From Pseudanabaena sp. PCC 6802 (GTDB lineage Bacteria; Cyanobacteriota; Cyanobacteriia; Pseudanabaenales; Pseudanabaenaceae): a stretch of DNA of 64,000 nucleotides. Under the pieces are notes generated by a model. The model was not told the origin of the DNA. It saw only the letters and a program-made list of their open reading frames with translations, and made no database searches. Both the position numbers and the translations under genes were made by a program. Every line of letters starts with the position of its first letter. The first letter of the stretch is position 1. The DNA lies in the NCBI RefSeq assembly GCF_000332175.1, contig NZ_KB235914.1:1404283-1468282 (forward strand). The letters are read 5' to 3'. Positions 45,079 to 54,227 of this stretch are shown piece after piece.

Positions 45079-45792
45079 ATGTCTGGAAGCGATGATAACA
45101 GCAGTGGTGGTGGCAGAGATGATACTCTACCCGGTGATGTTCGACACTCTGGTCTCGATGATGGTGCGAACCACGACCTGTTCGACGATCGCGGCAACCA
45201 CTTTGAAATTGACGACAGAGGAAACCACTTTGAAATCGACGATCGCGGCAACGATCGCTTCGTTGGGAACGATGCCAACGAGGATTTTCACGGTGGTATG
45301 GGTGATGACGATCTATTCGGCAATGGCGGCGATGACAGTCTTTCGGGTAGTAGAGGCAGGGATACGCTCGATGGCGGCATCGGCGATGACAGCATGCTTG
45401 GCGGCAGAGGTGCCGACGATCTGATTGGTAGAGAAGGCGACGATTTTCTCCATGGCAATCGGGGCGATGATATCCTGAATGGCTTTGGCGGTGGTGCAGG
45501 AGAAGTCGATACCTTGCAAGGAGGGTTGGGTGCCGACATTTTTGTCCTAGCTGATGCGAACGGTACTTTCTATGGTGCTGACGACTCTTTTGCCATAGTT
45601 CTGGATTTCTCTGGAGCAGAAGGAGACACAATTCAGTTGAGTGGTGGTGCCGCTAACTACAGGTTAGAGTTCGATTTCAGTAATAGTTCCTCTGGAGATA
45701 CTTTACTGCGGCGCAGCGACAATAACGATCTAATCGCCATCTTCACAGATACGACATCGATCGATCTATCTCTGGATGCTATTTTTGTTTGA
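45079..45792 (+). CDS. RTX-repeat calcium-binding protein
   Basis: 237 residues with ribosome site AAAGGAG. Ten or more nine-residue units run from about residue 34 to 145. They start with near-perfect copies DDRGNHFEI, DDRGNHFEI, DDRGNDRFV and move to canonical GGxGxDxLx units (GGMGDDDLF, GNGGDDSLS, GGIGDDSML). A C-terminal beta domain (LQGGLGADIFVLADANG, VLDFSGAEGDTIQLSGG) acts as a secretion/capping region, as in type I secreted proteins. No N-terminal signal peptide. The DNA is highly repetitive and GC-rich. The substrate or enzymatic role is not evident. Confidence 0.82.
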   Translation: MSGSDDNSSGGGRDDTLPGDVRHSGLDDGANHDLFDDRGNHFEIDDRGNHFEIDDRGNDRFVGNDANEDFHGGMGDDDLFGNGGDDSLSGSRGRDTLDGGIGDDSMLGGRGADDLIGREGDDFLHGNRGDDILNGFGGGAGEVDTLQGGLGADIFVLADANGTFYGADDSFAIVLDFSGAEGDTIQLSGGAANYRLEFDFSNSSSGDTLLRRSDNNDLIAIFTDTTSIDLSLDAIFV

Positions 45793-45898
45793 TTGACTGA
45801 CTTGCTAATTGGCGCAACGCGATCGCCCAAATAAATTCCCCCGAGTAAACAAACCAGGTCGATAAAAATGCTTGGGAATGCTCTAGTTTTCTGGTTAA

Positions 45899-46495
45899 AT
45901 GAGATCCGATTCACTACCAGCTTACTTTCAGTCGCCTGTGGACGCACCACCCTCCGATCTGGAGTTATTCCGGGCATTGCAGACTAGACAGCCCTTAGTC
46001 CTGGGGCAGTTATACGATCTCTATGGAGACATTATGTACAGTCTGGCGTTACGAATTCTCGGCAATCCTCAGGAAGCAGAAGATTTGGTGCAGGAGATTT
46101 TTTTATCCCTGTGGAGAGCCTGTACTTTTAACCCCGATCGCGGCTCTTTTAAAACTTTTCTATTAGTGCTGGTGCGATCGCGGGCGATCGATCGGTTGCG
46201 ATCGCAGAAGAAGACGCGAACTATGCTAGAACGATCTGGCAAAGAGATAACGGACAAACAGTTCAGCAGTGCTCCTTTGGATGAAGTTGCTGCCGATGAA
46301 GTAGGTCAACGGGTGCGCTTAGCGCTCGCCAATTTGCCAGAAAACCAGCGTCAGGCACTTGAGATGTCTTATTTTGAGGGACTGACGCAACGGGAAATAT
46401 CCGATCGTTTAGAAGTTTCGCTCGGAACCGTGAAAAGCTGGTTTCGACTGGGTTTTACGAAGCTACGACAATCGCTAGAAGATCTCATAAATTAG
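45899..46495 (+). CDS. ECF-type RNA polymerase sigma factor
   Basis: 198 residues. Region 2 is LYDLYGDIMYSLALRILGNP, then QEAEDLVQEIFLSLWRACTF with RGSFKTFLLVLVRSRAIDRL. Region 4 is LANLPENQRQALEMSYFEGL, then TQREISDRLEVSLGTVKSWF. It has the standard two-domain ECF layout. The next gene, 46 bases on, encodes a membrane anti-sigma factor, so the pair responds to an envelope signal. The two genes likely share a promoter that this sigma may recognise. Confidence 0.9.
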   Translation: MRSDSLPAYFQSPVDAPPSDLELFRALQTRQPLVLGQLYDLYGDIMYSLALRILGNPQEAEDLVQEIFLSLWRACTFNPDRGSFKTFLLVLVRSRAIDRLRSQKKTRTMLERSGKEITDKQFSSAPLDEVAADEVGQRVRLALANLPENQRQALEMSYFEGLTQREISDRLEVSLGTVKSWFRLGFTKLRQSLEDLIN

Positions 46496-46541
46496 CTCAT
46501 TAAGTTAAATTCGCAAGCTCATAAGTTAAATTTCACATCCT

Positions 46542-47303
46542 ATGCCGCCATCCTCTCCCCAAGAACCAATACCCGAACACCTGGAGGAATTAATGGTGGG
46601 ATATGTTCTTAACGCGCTTTCTCCTGAGGAAGCGGCGGAGTTCGAGCGCTACCTGCAAGCAGATCCGAGTTTAACGACAAAAATGAAGCAACTAGAGGAA
46701 GTCATCGGACTCATCGGACGTACGCCTCCTCTAGTTGCTGCCCCCGCAGAACTAAAAAACAGGATTATTAAAGCTGCTCAAGCCCAGGTCGGTATTTTCG
46801 AGCGTTTGCGCCTTACTTTACCAGCGATAAAACTCCCAGCGATAAAATGGCGCAGAATTGCGGCTATAGCTCTTGCTCTGGTTGCTGTAGGAGTCGCGAT
46901 CGATAATTACCAACTGCGCCAGAAGTTAGCCTTACAGAAAATGTCCGGCAGCAAGGTTGAAGAGTCCGAACTATACGTGTTTCACCTTAAAGGAACGCCT
47001 GCAGCCAGCACTTCTATGGGAAGTGTCATGTTAGATTTACATGCTGGCAGGGTTGTGTTTGCTCTGCAAAACCTGCCTCCCTTACCAGAGGGAGAGGCAT
47101 ATCACCTGTGGGCATTTATGGAAGGCAAAAAGATTCTCTGTGGCCGGTTTAATACCACTCCCAGCGGTCAAATTGTCACTACGCTACCAGTCGAGCTGAA
47201 GGAATATACCAATCCTGTCAAGTTTGTCCGTGTATCTAGGGAATCAACTACCACACCCCCGAATCCCCAAAAAAAGGCTCTGGTCATGACCAGCGAGTCT
47301 TGA
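46542..47303 (+). CDS. Anti-sigma factor, RskA-like
   Basis: 253 residues. The cytosolic anti-sigma domain (HLEELMVGYVLNALSPEEAA, EFERYLQADPSL) lacks the HxxxCxxC zinc motif. One membrane helix at about 104-120 (IAAIALALVAVGVAI) leads to an extracytoplasmic RskA-C domain (LQNLPPLPEGEAYHLWAFME, VKFVRVSRESTTTPPNP). It should hold the ECF factor encoded just upstream until released. It is convergent with the repeat protein at 47311, with a 7-base gap between the stops. Confidence 0.85.
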   Translation: MPPSSPQEPIPEHLEELMVGYVLNALSPEEAAEFERYLQADPSLTTKMKQLEEVIGLIGRTPPLVAAPAELKNRIIKAAQAQVGIFERLRLTLPAIKLPAIKWRRIAAIALALVAVGVAIDNYQLRQKLALQKMSGSKVEESELYVFHLKGTPAASTSMGSVMLDLHAGRVVFALQNLPPLPEGEAYHLWAFMEGKKILCGRFNTTPSGQIVTTLPVELKEYTNPVKFVRVSRESTTTPPNPQKKALVMTSES

Positions 47304-47310
47304 GGCTTTC

Positions 47311-48297
47311 TTAAAACGAAGGTAAAGGCGGCATTTCTGGGATGCTCTCTAGCTGGCGATCGGAGATTTGCTGGACGCTTTCCCACCTGTAGCCCAAAGC
47401 TTCAAAGGTGCGAGCGTTGGGAATCAAGCGCCGCCGCCCCGAACTGATCACGTAGATGGCAGCACTACTACCTTTGAGTAAAGTACCATCCTGGAAAATT
47501 ATTCGCCCAGTCAGTGGCGGCAGCTCTGGAATGGCACTGAGCGCGCGATCGCTAATTGTCTGCACGTTTTCCCACTTGTAGCCCAAAGCCTTGAATGTGG
47601 CTTCATCGGGAATCAACCTACGCTTATTGCCACTGATGACATAAACTGCTGGCAAGCTGCCCTTCAAGAGAGTTCCGTCTTTAAAAGAGAGAGAATTAAG
47701 AGATAAAGGTGCGTATTCTGGCAGGGACTTCATCTCTCGATCGGATATCTGTCGGACATCTTCTTGTTTGTATCCTAGCGACTCAAATGTCTTCGCATCT
47801 GGAATCAACCTGCGCCCGCCCAGGCTAATTAGATAAACGCGATCGCTGCTATCTTTAACCAGCGTGCCATCTTTAAAGTCAGGATTGCTTTTGAGTAAAA
47901 TTGGTGGTAGCTCTGGAATCGCTTTGAGCTGCTGTTCTGGAATCTGCGTGACTTTTTCCCACCTGTAGCCGAGTGCGTCGAAGGTGGCAGGATTGGGAAC
48001 GAGCCGCCGCCGCCCCGCATTAATTACATATACAGGGGTAGGAGTGTCACCTCTGACCAAACTACCTTCTGGCAATTTAGGTAAAGCCACGGAGGGAGAC
48101 ATAACTGTTGGCTTAGATGGCTGTAGCGATCGAGGAGAAGAGCGTTTAGAAGAATTCGGTTGAGGTTGGGCATATAGCGAGTAAGGAGCGATCGCGCTAG
48201 TAACGATCGCGACACTGGCACTCGTAACACCGATCGCTATACTTGCCAAAACACCTTGCAGAGTTAATGCTGCGGCGATCGAGGGTAATTTTTTCAT
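47311..48297 (-). CDS. Exported protein with four RRLIP repeats
   Basis: The ATG at 48297 (MKKLPSIAAALTLQGVLASI) starts a signal peptide; the frame opens earlier at 48339. The mature part has four repeats of about 60 residues. Each reads like DGTLLKGSSAAIYVISSGRR, then RLIPNARTFEALGYRWESVQ, then QISDRQLESIPEMPPL. A Ser/Pro-rich stretch precedes them. I do not know a function; similar units occur in other cyanobacterial envelope proteins. It lies next to the sigma/anti-sigma pair and could be under its control. Confidence 0.75.
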   Translation of the reverse strand: MKKLPSIAAALTLQGVLASIAIGVTSASVAIVTSAIAPYSLYAQPQPNSSKRSSPRSLQPSKPTVMSPSVALPKLPEGSLVRGDTPTPVYVINAGRRRLVPNPATFDALGYRWEKVTQIPEQQLKAIPELPPILLKSNPDFKDGTLVKDSSDRVYLISLGGRRLIPDAKTFESLGYKQEDVRQISDREMKSLPEYAPLSLNSLSFKDGTLLKGSLPAVYVISGNKRRLIPDEATFKALGYKWENVQTISDRALSAIPELPPLTGRIIFQDGTLLKGSSAAIYVISSGRRRLIPNARTFEALGYRWESVQQISDRQLESIPEMPPLPSF

Positions 48298-48391
48298 AGG
48301 TAACCACAGCAAAACCAACCACTTACAGCTCTTTCCCATTTTCTTTACAACCAGAGCAGGCTGAGTAATATATCAACACATTTAGCAATAA

Positions 48392-49540
48392 TTATTTACC
48401 ATGATTTTCGGAAATCTCGTCATCTTTGCGATCGCGATCGCCAGCACTAATTGCCTTAGCATCCGCACTCCCGTCTTGCAGTTCTCCAGAGGGCAATGCA
48501 TCTAAACTATCTGATTCCTCTGCCATGAGTTTGTGCCCGTAGAAATGGTTGAAAAGTATCCGACCGATTCCCGCTACAGGTGGTGCAATTATCGCCCCCA
48601 CTACACCCAGCAGTTCCGCACCCACAATAATTGACAGCAACAACTCAAACGGATCGAGGTTGAGATATGGCCCCACCAACCAGGGTTGCAGGATAAATGC
48701 CTCAATCTGCTGCAATACGAATGATATGCCAACTACGGCAATGACTTTGCCAACTCCCATCCCCCAAGCGGCAATCACCATAGGAATTAACCCCAAGATC
48801 GGGCCAACAAAGGGGATTAGATTAGATACCGCTACCAGTAATCCTAAAGCCCCCGCAAACGGAACGTTTAAAAACGCCAGTGCCAGATAGGTGCAAAATC
48901 CCAACAATGCCGAGGTGCCAATTCTGCCTAAGACATACGCACCAAGGCAGCGGGTAATCGGAGGAATCAACGTGTAGACCTGAGCGCGTACCTCAGGAGC
49001 AAATGGTCTGAGTACCTTACGCAATAGCTCCTTGGCATGGACTACCATGTAGCCTGTAATCAACATACTGAGCAAGGTTACGCCCAGAGCATTAATCAGG
49101 CTAAGCGTGAAGTTAACCGTCTGGCTTGCCAACTCCTTGCCAAACGCTTGGACTTGATCCAGGATGACTTTCGGCTGTAATAGTTCGGTAAGTCGTTGTG
49201 GATCGATATTAAAAATTGGCTGAGTGGGAACTGGAATTTGCTTGACCAGTTCCGGTAAATTTGTAAAAAACAGACCTAACTCTGCAATTATTCTGGGCGC
49301 AGGTGCTATGGTCAGCACGATAATGAGTAAAACGCCCAAATAGATAATCGAGATCGCCACACCTCGGCGAATGCGATATTTCTCCATGCTTTCGACTAGT
49401 GGCGTAATTGCCCCAGCAAAAAACAGGCTGCCCAGCATAAGCTGCATGGTTTGCCTGAGGACAAAGGCGAGGTAGATCGCGAGTAGTGCAATCAGGCCGC
49501 GCCGGAGGTAACGCCAGATTAGTTCTTTGTTATGTAACAC
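48392..49540 (-). CDS. AI-2E family (PerM/UPF0118) permease
   Basis: 382 residues from a GTG start. Seven or eight hydrophobic segments are present: GLIALLAIYLAFVLRQTMQL, GVAISIIYLGVLLIIVLTIA, LSLINALGVTLLSMLITGYM, GALGLLVAVSNLIPFVGPIL and VIAAWGMGVGKVIAVVGISF. The motif NLIPFVGPILGLIPM is typical of the family. Members carry autoinducer-2, auxin or ions; the substrate here is open. The C-terminal 45 residues are polar and acidic. It lies 31 bases downstream of ccmK4, which may share its transcript. Confidence 0.85.
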   Translation of the reverse strand: MLHNKELIWRYLRRGLIALLAIYLAFVLRQTMQLMLGSLFFAGAITPLVESMEKYRIRRGVAISIIYLGVLLIIVLTIAPAPRIIAELGLFFTNLPELVKQIPVPTQPIFNIDPQRLTELLQPKVILDQVQAFGKELASQTVNFTLSLINALGVTLLSMLITGYMVVHAKELLRKVLRPFAPEVRAQVYTLIPPITRCLGAYVLGRIGTSALLGFCTYLALAFLNVPFAGALGLLVAVSNLIPFVGPILGLIPMVIAAWGMGVGKVIAVVGISFVLQQIEAFILQPWLVGPYLNLDPFELLLSIIVGAELLGVVGAIIAPPVAGIGRILFNHFYGHKLMAEESDSLDALPSGELQDGSADAKAISAGDRDRKDDEISENHGK

Positions 49541-49571
49541 GAGCTAGACGAACCTGTGAATTTGCGGAATG

Positions 49572-49919
49572 CTAAGAGCCTCTGCCGGGTAATCTCATGC
49601 CTTCAGCAGCTTGACGATATAACTCCACTTCCGCCGTGAAATCAATCGGCAGTACCGCGACAACATTCTCATGAGGACGTGGAATAATCACCCAAGTTTC
49701 CAGGACACCACCGTAAGCAGTTTCTGCTGCCACTATACCTGCATCCATTGAGGTTTTGACTTCAGACACATCGCCCCGAATCAAAACACAAAACCTAGCA
49801 CTTCCACACCTGAGGTACCCCACTAAAGTTACCCGACCAGCCTTAACCATTGCATCTGCTGCGGCCAAAACTCCTGGAAAGCCTTTTGTCTCCAGTGCGC
49901 CAACTGCCTGCTGTGCCAT
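49572..49919 (-). CDS. ccmK4: Carboxysome shell protein CcmK4
   Basis: A 115-residue single BMC-domain protein that forms hexamers tiling the beta-carboxysome facets. MAQQAVGALETKGFPGVLAA, then ADAMVKAGRVTLVGYLRCGS and the end VIIPRPHENVVAVLPIDFTA, then EVELYRQAAEGM match CcmK4 rather than CcmK1/K2. The pore loop reads RCGSAR, with Cys where Ala is common. It follows ccmK3 by 65 bases on the same strand. The main ccmKLMNO operon is not in the window. Confidence 0.9.
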   Translation of the reverse strand: MAQQAVGALETKGFPGVLAAADAMVKAGRVTLVGYLRCGSARFCVLIRGDVSEVKTSMDAGIVAAETAYGGVLETWVIIPRPHENVVAVLPIDFTAEVELYRQAAEGMRLPGRGS

Positions 49920-49984
49920 TCTATGAAATCTCCTGTGATAAATTTCTGCGATCGCTGGGTTTTTATTGTACGAGTTTTGGTTAC

Positions 49985-50290
49985 TTAGCGGAACGGTAGA
50001 TCGACATCCGTGTAGTCAAGTGGCAAGACTCCTATAACATTTTCAGGTGGATTGGGCACGATGTAGTGAGTAACTACCTCGCCACCATAAGTCTTATTAC
50101 CTGCTTCAATACCTGCTTCCATTGCAGGCTTGACTTCCGAGACGCTACCGCGTACCGCCACGATAAATCTGGCACTCTCTGCCAAACTAAAATGTACGAG
50201 CGTAACCTTGCCACCCTTGACCATGGCATCAGCCGCCGCTAACACTGCCGGAAAGCCATTTGTTTCTATTACTCCAACTGCAACAGGCAT
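49985..50290 (-). CDS. ccmK3: Carboxysome shell protein CcmK3
   Basis: The ATG at 50290 after AGGAGATCTCCG is the true start (the open frame begins at 50347); 101 residues. MPVAVGVIETNGFPAVLAAA, then DAMVKGGKVTLVHFSLAESA and SHYIV-like THYIVPNPPENVIGVLPLDY are the CcmK3 pattern. The pore segment is LAESAR, without the canonical small pore residues, as in CcmK3. Known CcmK3 proteins form mixed hexamers with CcmK4, and the two genes are paired here as in other beta-cyanobacteria. Confidence 0.9.
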   Translation of the reverse strand: MPVAVGVIETNGFPAVLAAADAMVKGGKVTLVHFSLAESARFIVAVRGSVSEVKPAMEAGIEAGNKTYGGEVVTHYIVPNPPENVIGVLPLDYTDVDLPFR

Positions 50291-50556
50291 CGGAGATCTC
50301 CTAAACGATCTGTCTAAAATATGTACCAGGTTAATTCTAAGAGGCAATGGTCGTTATTTTTTGTTTTTTAAGCTCACCCACGACTCATTTTTAAATTGGT
50401 ATTAATTTAACTCAAGCCGATCTACCTGGCCGAAACTAGAGAGTGTAGTTAAAAAAAAGGCTAAGCCAGCTTTCGTTATGGGAGCGTTACCAATGATTGC
50501 TTTAACAGGGTGTAAGTTGCAGCCAGTAAAATAGATAAAGCATTGATTTATTGACT

Positions 50557-51009
50557 ATGAACTTGACCCCCAGTCAAATTTGGTTTGCGATTGGTTTGGC
50601 GCTGCTGCTGCTGGAGTTGCTCGTACCTTTGCCGACTTTCCTGATTGCTGGAGCAATGGGTTTGAGTGCGGTAATCGTGGCTCTAATTGCTTTGGTAGTG
50701 CCTTTTACAATCGTTCACGTTGCTGTTTGGATCGCTCTAGCGGTGGCATTTACCCTGGTTATTCGACGTTTTGTGCCTCGCGATTCTAAAAGACTGGCAG
50801 AAGCCGCAGAGGGAGTGACGCTGACAGAAATTCCGGCTGGTCAGAGCGGACGGGTGCAGTACGAAGGGGTTTCTTGGAAAGCCCGTTGCGATGATGTGAG
50901 GGTTGCCATCCCTGCTGACCAAAAAGTACACGTACTGCGTCGGCAAGGAACAACCCTGATCGTGATGCCTGAAAAATGGTTGGCGGCACACGAGCATGAA
51001 TATGAATAA
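50557..51009 (+). CDS. NfeD-family membrane protein
   Basis: The ATG at 50557 (MNLTPSQIWFAIGLALLLLE) is preferred over the TTG at 50551; 150 residues. Two or three membrane helices (about 8-30, 33-55, 57-75) are followed by an OB-fold domain (TLTEIPAGQSGRVQYEGVSW, VHVLRRQGTTLIVMP). This is the short NfeD type that pairs with a stomatin/prohibitin-like SPFH protein. The partner gene at 51149 follows, but a family C MITE now sits between them. Confidence 0.88.
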   Translation: MNLTPSQIWFAIGLALLLLELLVPLPTFLIAGAMGLSAVIVALIALVVPFTIVHVAVWIALAVAFTLVIRRFVPRDSKRLAEAAEGVTLTEIPAGQSGRVQYEGVSWKARCDDVRVAIPADQKVHVLRRQGTTLIVMPEKWLAAHEHEYE

Positions 51010-51015
51010 CCCACC

Positions 51016-51118
51016 TATAGCAATCGCAAATGATTTGTGAAAAAGGGGGTGTGGGGCTGCGCCCCACGCAGGGGTTCTACCCCTGCACCCCGCTCATAAA
51101 TGACTTAGGATTGCTATA
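51016..51118. repeat. MITE-like repeat, family C, inside nfeD-stomatin operon
   Basis: The ends are TATAGCAATCGCAAATGATT and AAATGACTTAGGATTGCTATA. The interior is the common double hairpin (GTGGGGCTGCGCCCCAC; GCAGGGGTTCTACCCCTGC). It fills most of the 139 bases between the two genes and could act as a transcript-processing or attenuating structure. Confidence 0.82.
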
Positions 51119-51148
51119 TCAATACCAACATGGAGGAGCAAGAGAAAT

Positions 51149-52156
51149 ATGGACTTTTTTGGTGGCTTGACTGCTTTTATAGTCGTCAGTTTTGTGGCTG
51201 GATGGAATTCGATCAAAGTAATTAGTCAAGGCGAGGAAGCTTTGATAGAAACCCTTGGTAAGTACAGTCGCAAGCTCTCGCCAGGTCTGAATTTCATTAC
51301 GCCGGTGATGGATAGGGTTGCCTATCGCAATACAGTTAAGGAACAGGTGTTAGATATTCCACCGCAGCAGTGCATCACCCGCGATAATGTTTCGATTACG
51401 GCAGATGCCGTGGTGTACTGGCGGATTGTCGATATGGAAAAAGCTTGGTATCGCGTCGAAAATCTGCGCCAGGCCATGACTAATATCGTGCTAACCCAAA
51501 TTCGAGCCGAGCTTGGCAATTTGGAACTCGATCAAACTTTTACCGCCCGCAGTCAAATCAATGAGATCCTGCTACGCGATCTCGATGAAGCCACCGATCC
51601 CTGGGGCGTTAAGGTAACGCGGGTAGAGCTACGCGATATTCTGCCTGCCAAAGCCGTGCAGGAATCGATGGAACTGCAAATGACAGCAGAGCGCAAAAAG
51701 CGATCGGCCATTTTAACCTCTGAAGGCGAGCGGGAAGCTGCGATCAACAAAGCCAGAGGTCAAGCCGATGCCCAAATCCTTACCGCTGAAGCAGCCCAAA
51801 AAGCTGCCATCCTGGAAGCAGAGGGTGTCAAGCAGGCAAGAATCCTGAAGGCGGAGGCGGAGCGCCAGGAAAAAATCCTGCGATCGCAAGGTACGGCTCA
51901 GGCATTACAAGTTCTGCTGCAAGCTAGCAAAGATAACCCACAGGCAAAGGAAATCCTGCAATTCCTGTTGGCACAAAACTACATTGATATGGGCACAGTA
52001 GTGGGCAGCAGCGGTAGCAGTAAGGTTTTATTTATGGATCCCAGAGCGATCGCCTCGACGCTGGAGGGCATCAAATCCGTAGTCGGCGATGCCAACACCC
52101 TGGCTAGTCTAGATACTGATGCAAATTTAGGCGATCCAAATACTTGGACGAGATGA
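51149..52156 (+). CDS. Stomatin/prohibitin-like SPFH protein
   Basis: 335 residues. An N-terminal hairpin helix ([17 protein letters not shown]) anchors the protein. The SPFH domain reads [54 protein letters not shown] and [21 protein letters not shown] long charged coiled coil follows ([20 protein letters not shown] ... [20 protein letters not shown]). Such proteins form membrane-scaffold rings and work with NfeD, here the gene upstream. A ribosome site, GGAGGAGCAAGAG, precedes the start. Confidence 0.9.
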   Translation: MDFFGGLTAFIVVSFVAGWNSIKVISQGEEALIETLGKYSRKLSPGLNFITPVMDRVAYRNTVKEQVLDIPPQQCITRDNVSITADAVVYWRIVDMEKAWYRVENLRQAMTNIVLTQIRAELGNLELDQTFTARSQINEILLRDLDEATDPWGVKVTRVELRDILPAKAVQESMELQMTAERKKRSAILTSEGEREAAINKARGQADAQILTAEAAQKAAILEAEGVKQARILKAEAERQEKILRSQGTAQALQVLLQASKDNPQAKEILQFLLAQNYIDMGTVVGSSGSSKVLFMDPRAIASTLEGIKSVVGDANTLASLDTDANLGDPNTWTR

Positions 52157-52286
52157 TCCGTCCGCAAGCAGATCGTCCCGATCTGATAATTACTTCTAGC
52201 AGTACATGCCAGAATTACGAACGGAATGTTAAGTTAGTATAAAGAAACTGCAATATTGCAATCAATAGCCCTACCCCACGATCTAA

Positions 52287-53162
52287 ATGGCAAGATGTGT
52301 AATCAACCGAAGGGCAGAGTTTTCTGCCAGTCATCGGTACTGGCTGCCTGAGCTTTCAGCATCAGAAAACGAAGCAAGATTTGGGGCTTGTACGAATTTC
52401 CCAGGTCACGGTCATAATTATGTCCTCTACGTGTCAATGGAGGGCGATATAGATGACAATGGTATGGTTTTGAACCTGTCGGATGTCAAGCATACGATCG
52501 CCAGAGAAGTTGTTTCCCAACTTAACTTTAGCTATCTCAATGCCGTTTGGCCGGAGTTTGAACAAACCCTTCCCACGACCGAGAATATTGCCAGGGTAAT
52601 TTGGCAGCGACTGTCGCCTCACCTCCCCTTAGTGAATATTCAGCTATTTGAACATCCCAAGCTTTGGGCAGACTATCAAGGTAAAGACATGCAAGCACAT
52701 CTTACAGTTAGCACTCATTTTTCCGCCGCGCATCGACTGGCTTCAGATCGCCTCAGTCTGGAAGAAAATACGGCGATCTACGGCAAATGCGCTCGCGTCC
52801 ACGGACACGGCCATAATTACCATCTGGAAGTCACGATCGCAGGTGAAATGGACCCTCGTACAGGCACGATCGCCGATCTGGTAGCGTTTCAGGCAGCAAT
52901 CGATCGCCATGTAGTCGAACCAATGGATCACACGTTTTTGAATAAAGATATTCCTTATTTTGCCGAGGTTGTCCCCACCGCTGAAAATATTGCCGTCTAC
53001 ATTCAAAACGTTCTGACCGAACCCATCCGCCAAATTGGTGCGGAACTGTATCGCATTAAGCTGATCGAAAGCCCCAATAACTCCTGCGAAGTCTACGGCC
53101 CTTCCTTGCGCGAACAAATCCGGTCTTTAGAAGAAGCGATCGCTAAGTCAGTGCTAGTTTAA
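52287..53162 (+). CDS. Two-domain 6-pyruvoyl/6-carboxy-tetrahydropterin synthase
   Basis: 291 residues containing two PTPS-fold domains in tandem. Domain 1 (about 1-133) has AEFSASHRYWLPELSAS, GACTNFPGHGHNYVLYV, and TTENIARVIW. Domain 2 (about 136-285) has STHFSAAHRLASDRLSL, GKCARVHGHGHNYHLEV, DHTFLNKDIP and PTAENIAVYI. Both keep the Cys of QueD-type enzymes and zinc His, so both may be active, forming a pseudo-oligomer. The likely reaction is pterin or 7-deazaguanine (queuosine) precursor synthesis, which would fit the tgt gene in the window. Confidence 0.85.
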   Translation: MARCVINRRAEFSASHRYWLPELSASENEARFGACTNFPGHGHNYVLYVSMEGDIDDNGMVLNLSDVKHTIAREVVSQLNFSYLNAVWPEFEQTLPTTENIARVIWQRLSPHLPLVNIQLFEHPKLWADYQGKDMQAHLTVSTHFSAAHRLASDRLSLEENTAIYGKCARVHGHGHNYHLEVTIAGEMDPRTGTIADLVAFQAAIDRHVVEPMDHTFLNKDIPYFAEVVPTAENIAVYIQNVLTEPIRQIGAELYRIKLIESPNNSCEVYGPSLREQIRSLEEAIAKSVLV

Positions 53163-53216
53163 TCCCAAATCCCGTTTTATTCCCCCTTTTTCTTGTTTGT
53201 TCGTGTAGCTGCGACT

Positions 53217-54086
53217 TCAGTTACCAGACAATATAGGGGACGTTAAGCTGGGCATTTCCAAGGCGATCGCGCCCAAGCGTCCTTTGCGAAAATCGTGCAG
53301 GATTTGGTTGGCAACCCGATCTGAGTTGCCAGCATAGCGATCGCTTTGTGCCAGAGTCAGAATAAAGTCCATACCCGATCCGATCTGCGGATCTTGCATG
53401 TCTAATCCGTAGCGCTCGGCAAGCGGTACTCCTAGCTCGCTCAGCAACTCGATCGCAGCAGCGGCTACCAGAGAGCAATCGTAGGCGGCTTGTCCGATAT
53501 CATCGCAGATCGCCAGCTTGATTGCGGCTTCGCGATCGTCCAGTAGAGGTGGCAGAATACCTGGTGTATCGAGCAATTCGATCTGGTCGGAAATGCGAAT
53601 CCAGCGCAGTTGCCGCGTCACGCCAGGACGGTTAGCGCTTTCGGCGACTCGCCGTTTGAGCAAGCGATTAATCAGAGCGGACTTACCCACATTGGGAAAC
53701 CCGATTACAACCGCACGCACGGGGCGGGGCAACATGCCCCGACTGCGTCGCCTCTGGTTGACACTATCGCCCGCTGCCTGTGCTGCCTTGAGTAGTGCCT
53801 GCACTCCTTTACCCGATTGGGCATCGGTGAAATAAACCGTACGGCCCTGTTGGTTAAACCATTGCAATAGCTGCGATCGCTCCGAACTGGAAATCATGTC
53901 CATGCGATTGAGAACCAGCAGGTGCGATCGCCCTTCAACCCAGTACTTCATTTTGGGGTGATGGCTGGCGAGGGGAATGCGTGCATCCCTGACTTCGATC
54001 GCAACATCAACGCGTTTGAGTTGCTCGCTTAGCTCTTTTTCCGCTTTAGCGATGTGACCTGGATACCATTGGATCGGAGCAGACAT
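53217..54086 (-). CDS. rbgA: Ribosome biogenesis GTPase (YlqF/RbgA type)
   Basis: 289 residues. The G motifs are in circularly permuted order: G4 LLVLNRMDMI first, then G5-like DAQSGKGV, G1 VVIGFPNVGKSALINRLLKR, G2 at RPGVTR, and G3 LLDTPGILPP. This defines the YlqF/YawG family, which matures the large ribosomal subunit. The start MSAPIQWYPGHIAKAEKELS is the family N-terminus. It is convergent with the PTPS gene. Confidence 0.9.
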   Translation of the reverse strand: MSAPIQWYPGHIAKAEKELSEQLKRVDVAIEVRDARIPLASHHPKMKYWVEGRSHLLVLNRMDMISSSERSQLLQWFNQQGRTVYFTDAQSGKGVQALLKAAQAAGDSVNQRRRSRGMLPRPVRAVVIGFPNVGKSALINRLLKRRVAESANRPGVTRQLRWIRISDQIELLDTPGILPPLLDDREAAIKLAICDDIGQAAYDCSLVAAAAIELLSELGVPLAERYGLDMQDPQIGSGMDFILTLAQSDRYAGNSDRVANQILHDFRKGRLGAIALEMPSLTSPILSGN

Positions 54087-54227
54087 AAGTGATCGAGAAT
54101 AGTTAAAAATTGATGGTAACTAGAAGCAAAATCTTACAGTTGCTTAACTAAGCTAGAGGCAAATAGGATTAAATGCTTATATCAAAGTTTACAATTTAGT
54201 AAAGGTTTAAAAATTTTTATATTAATT

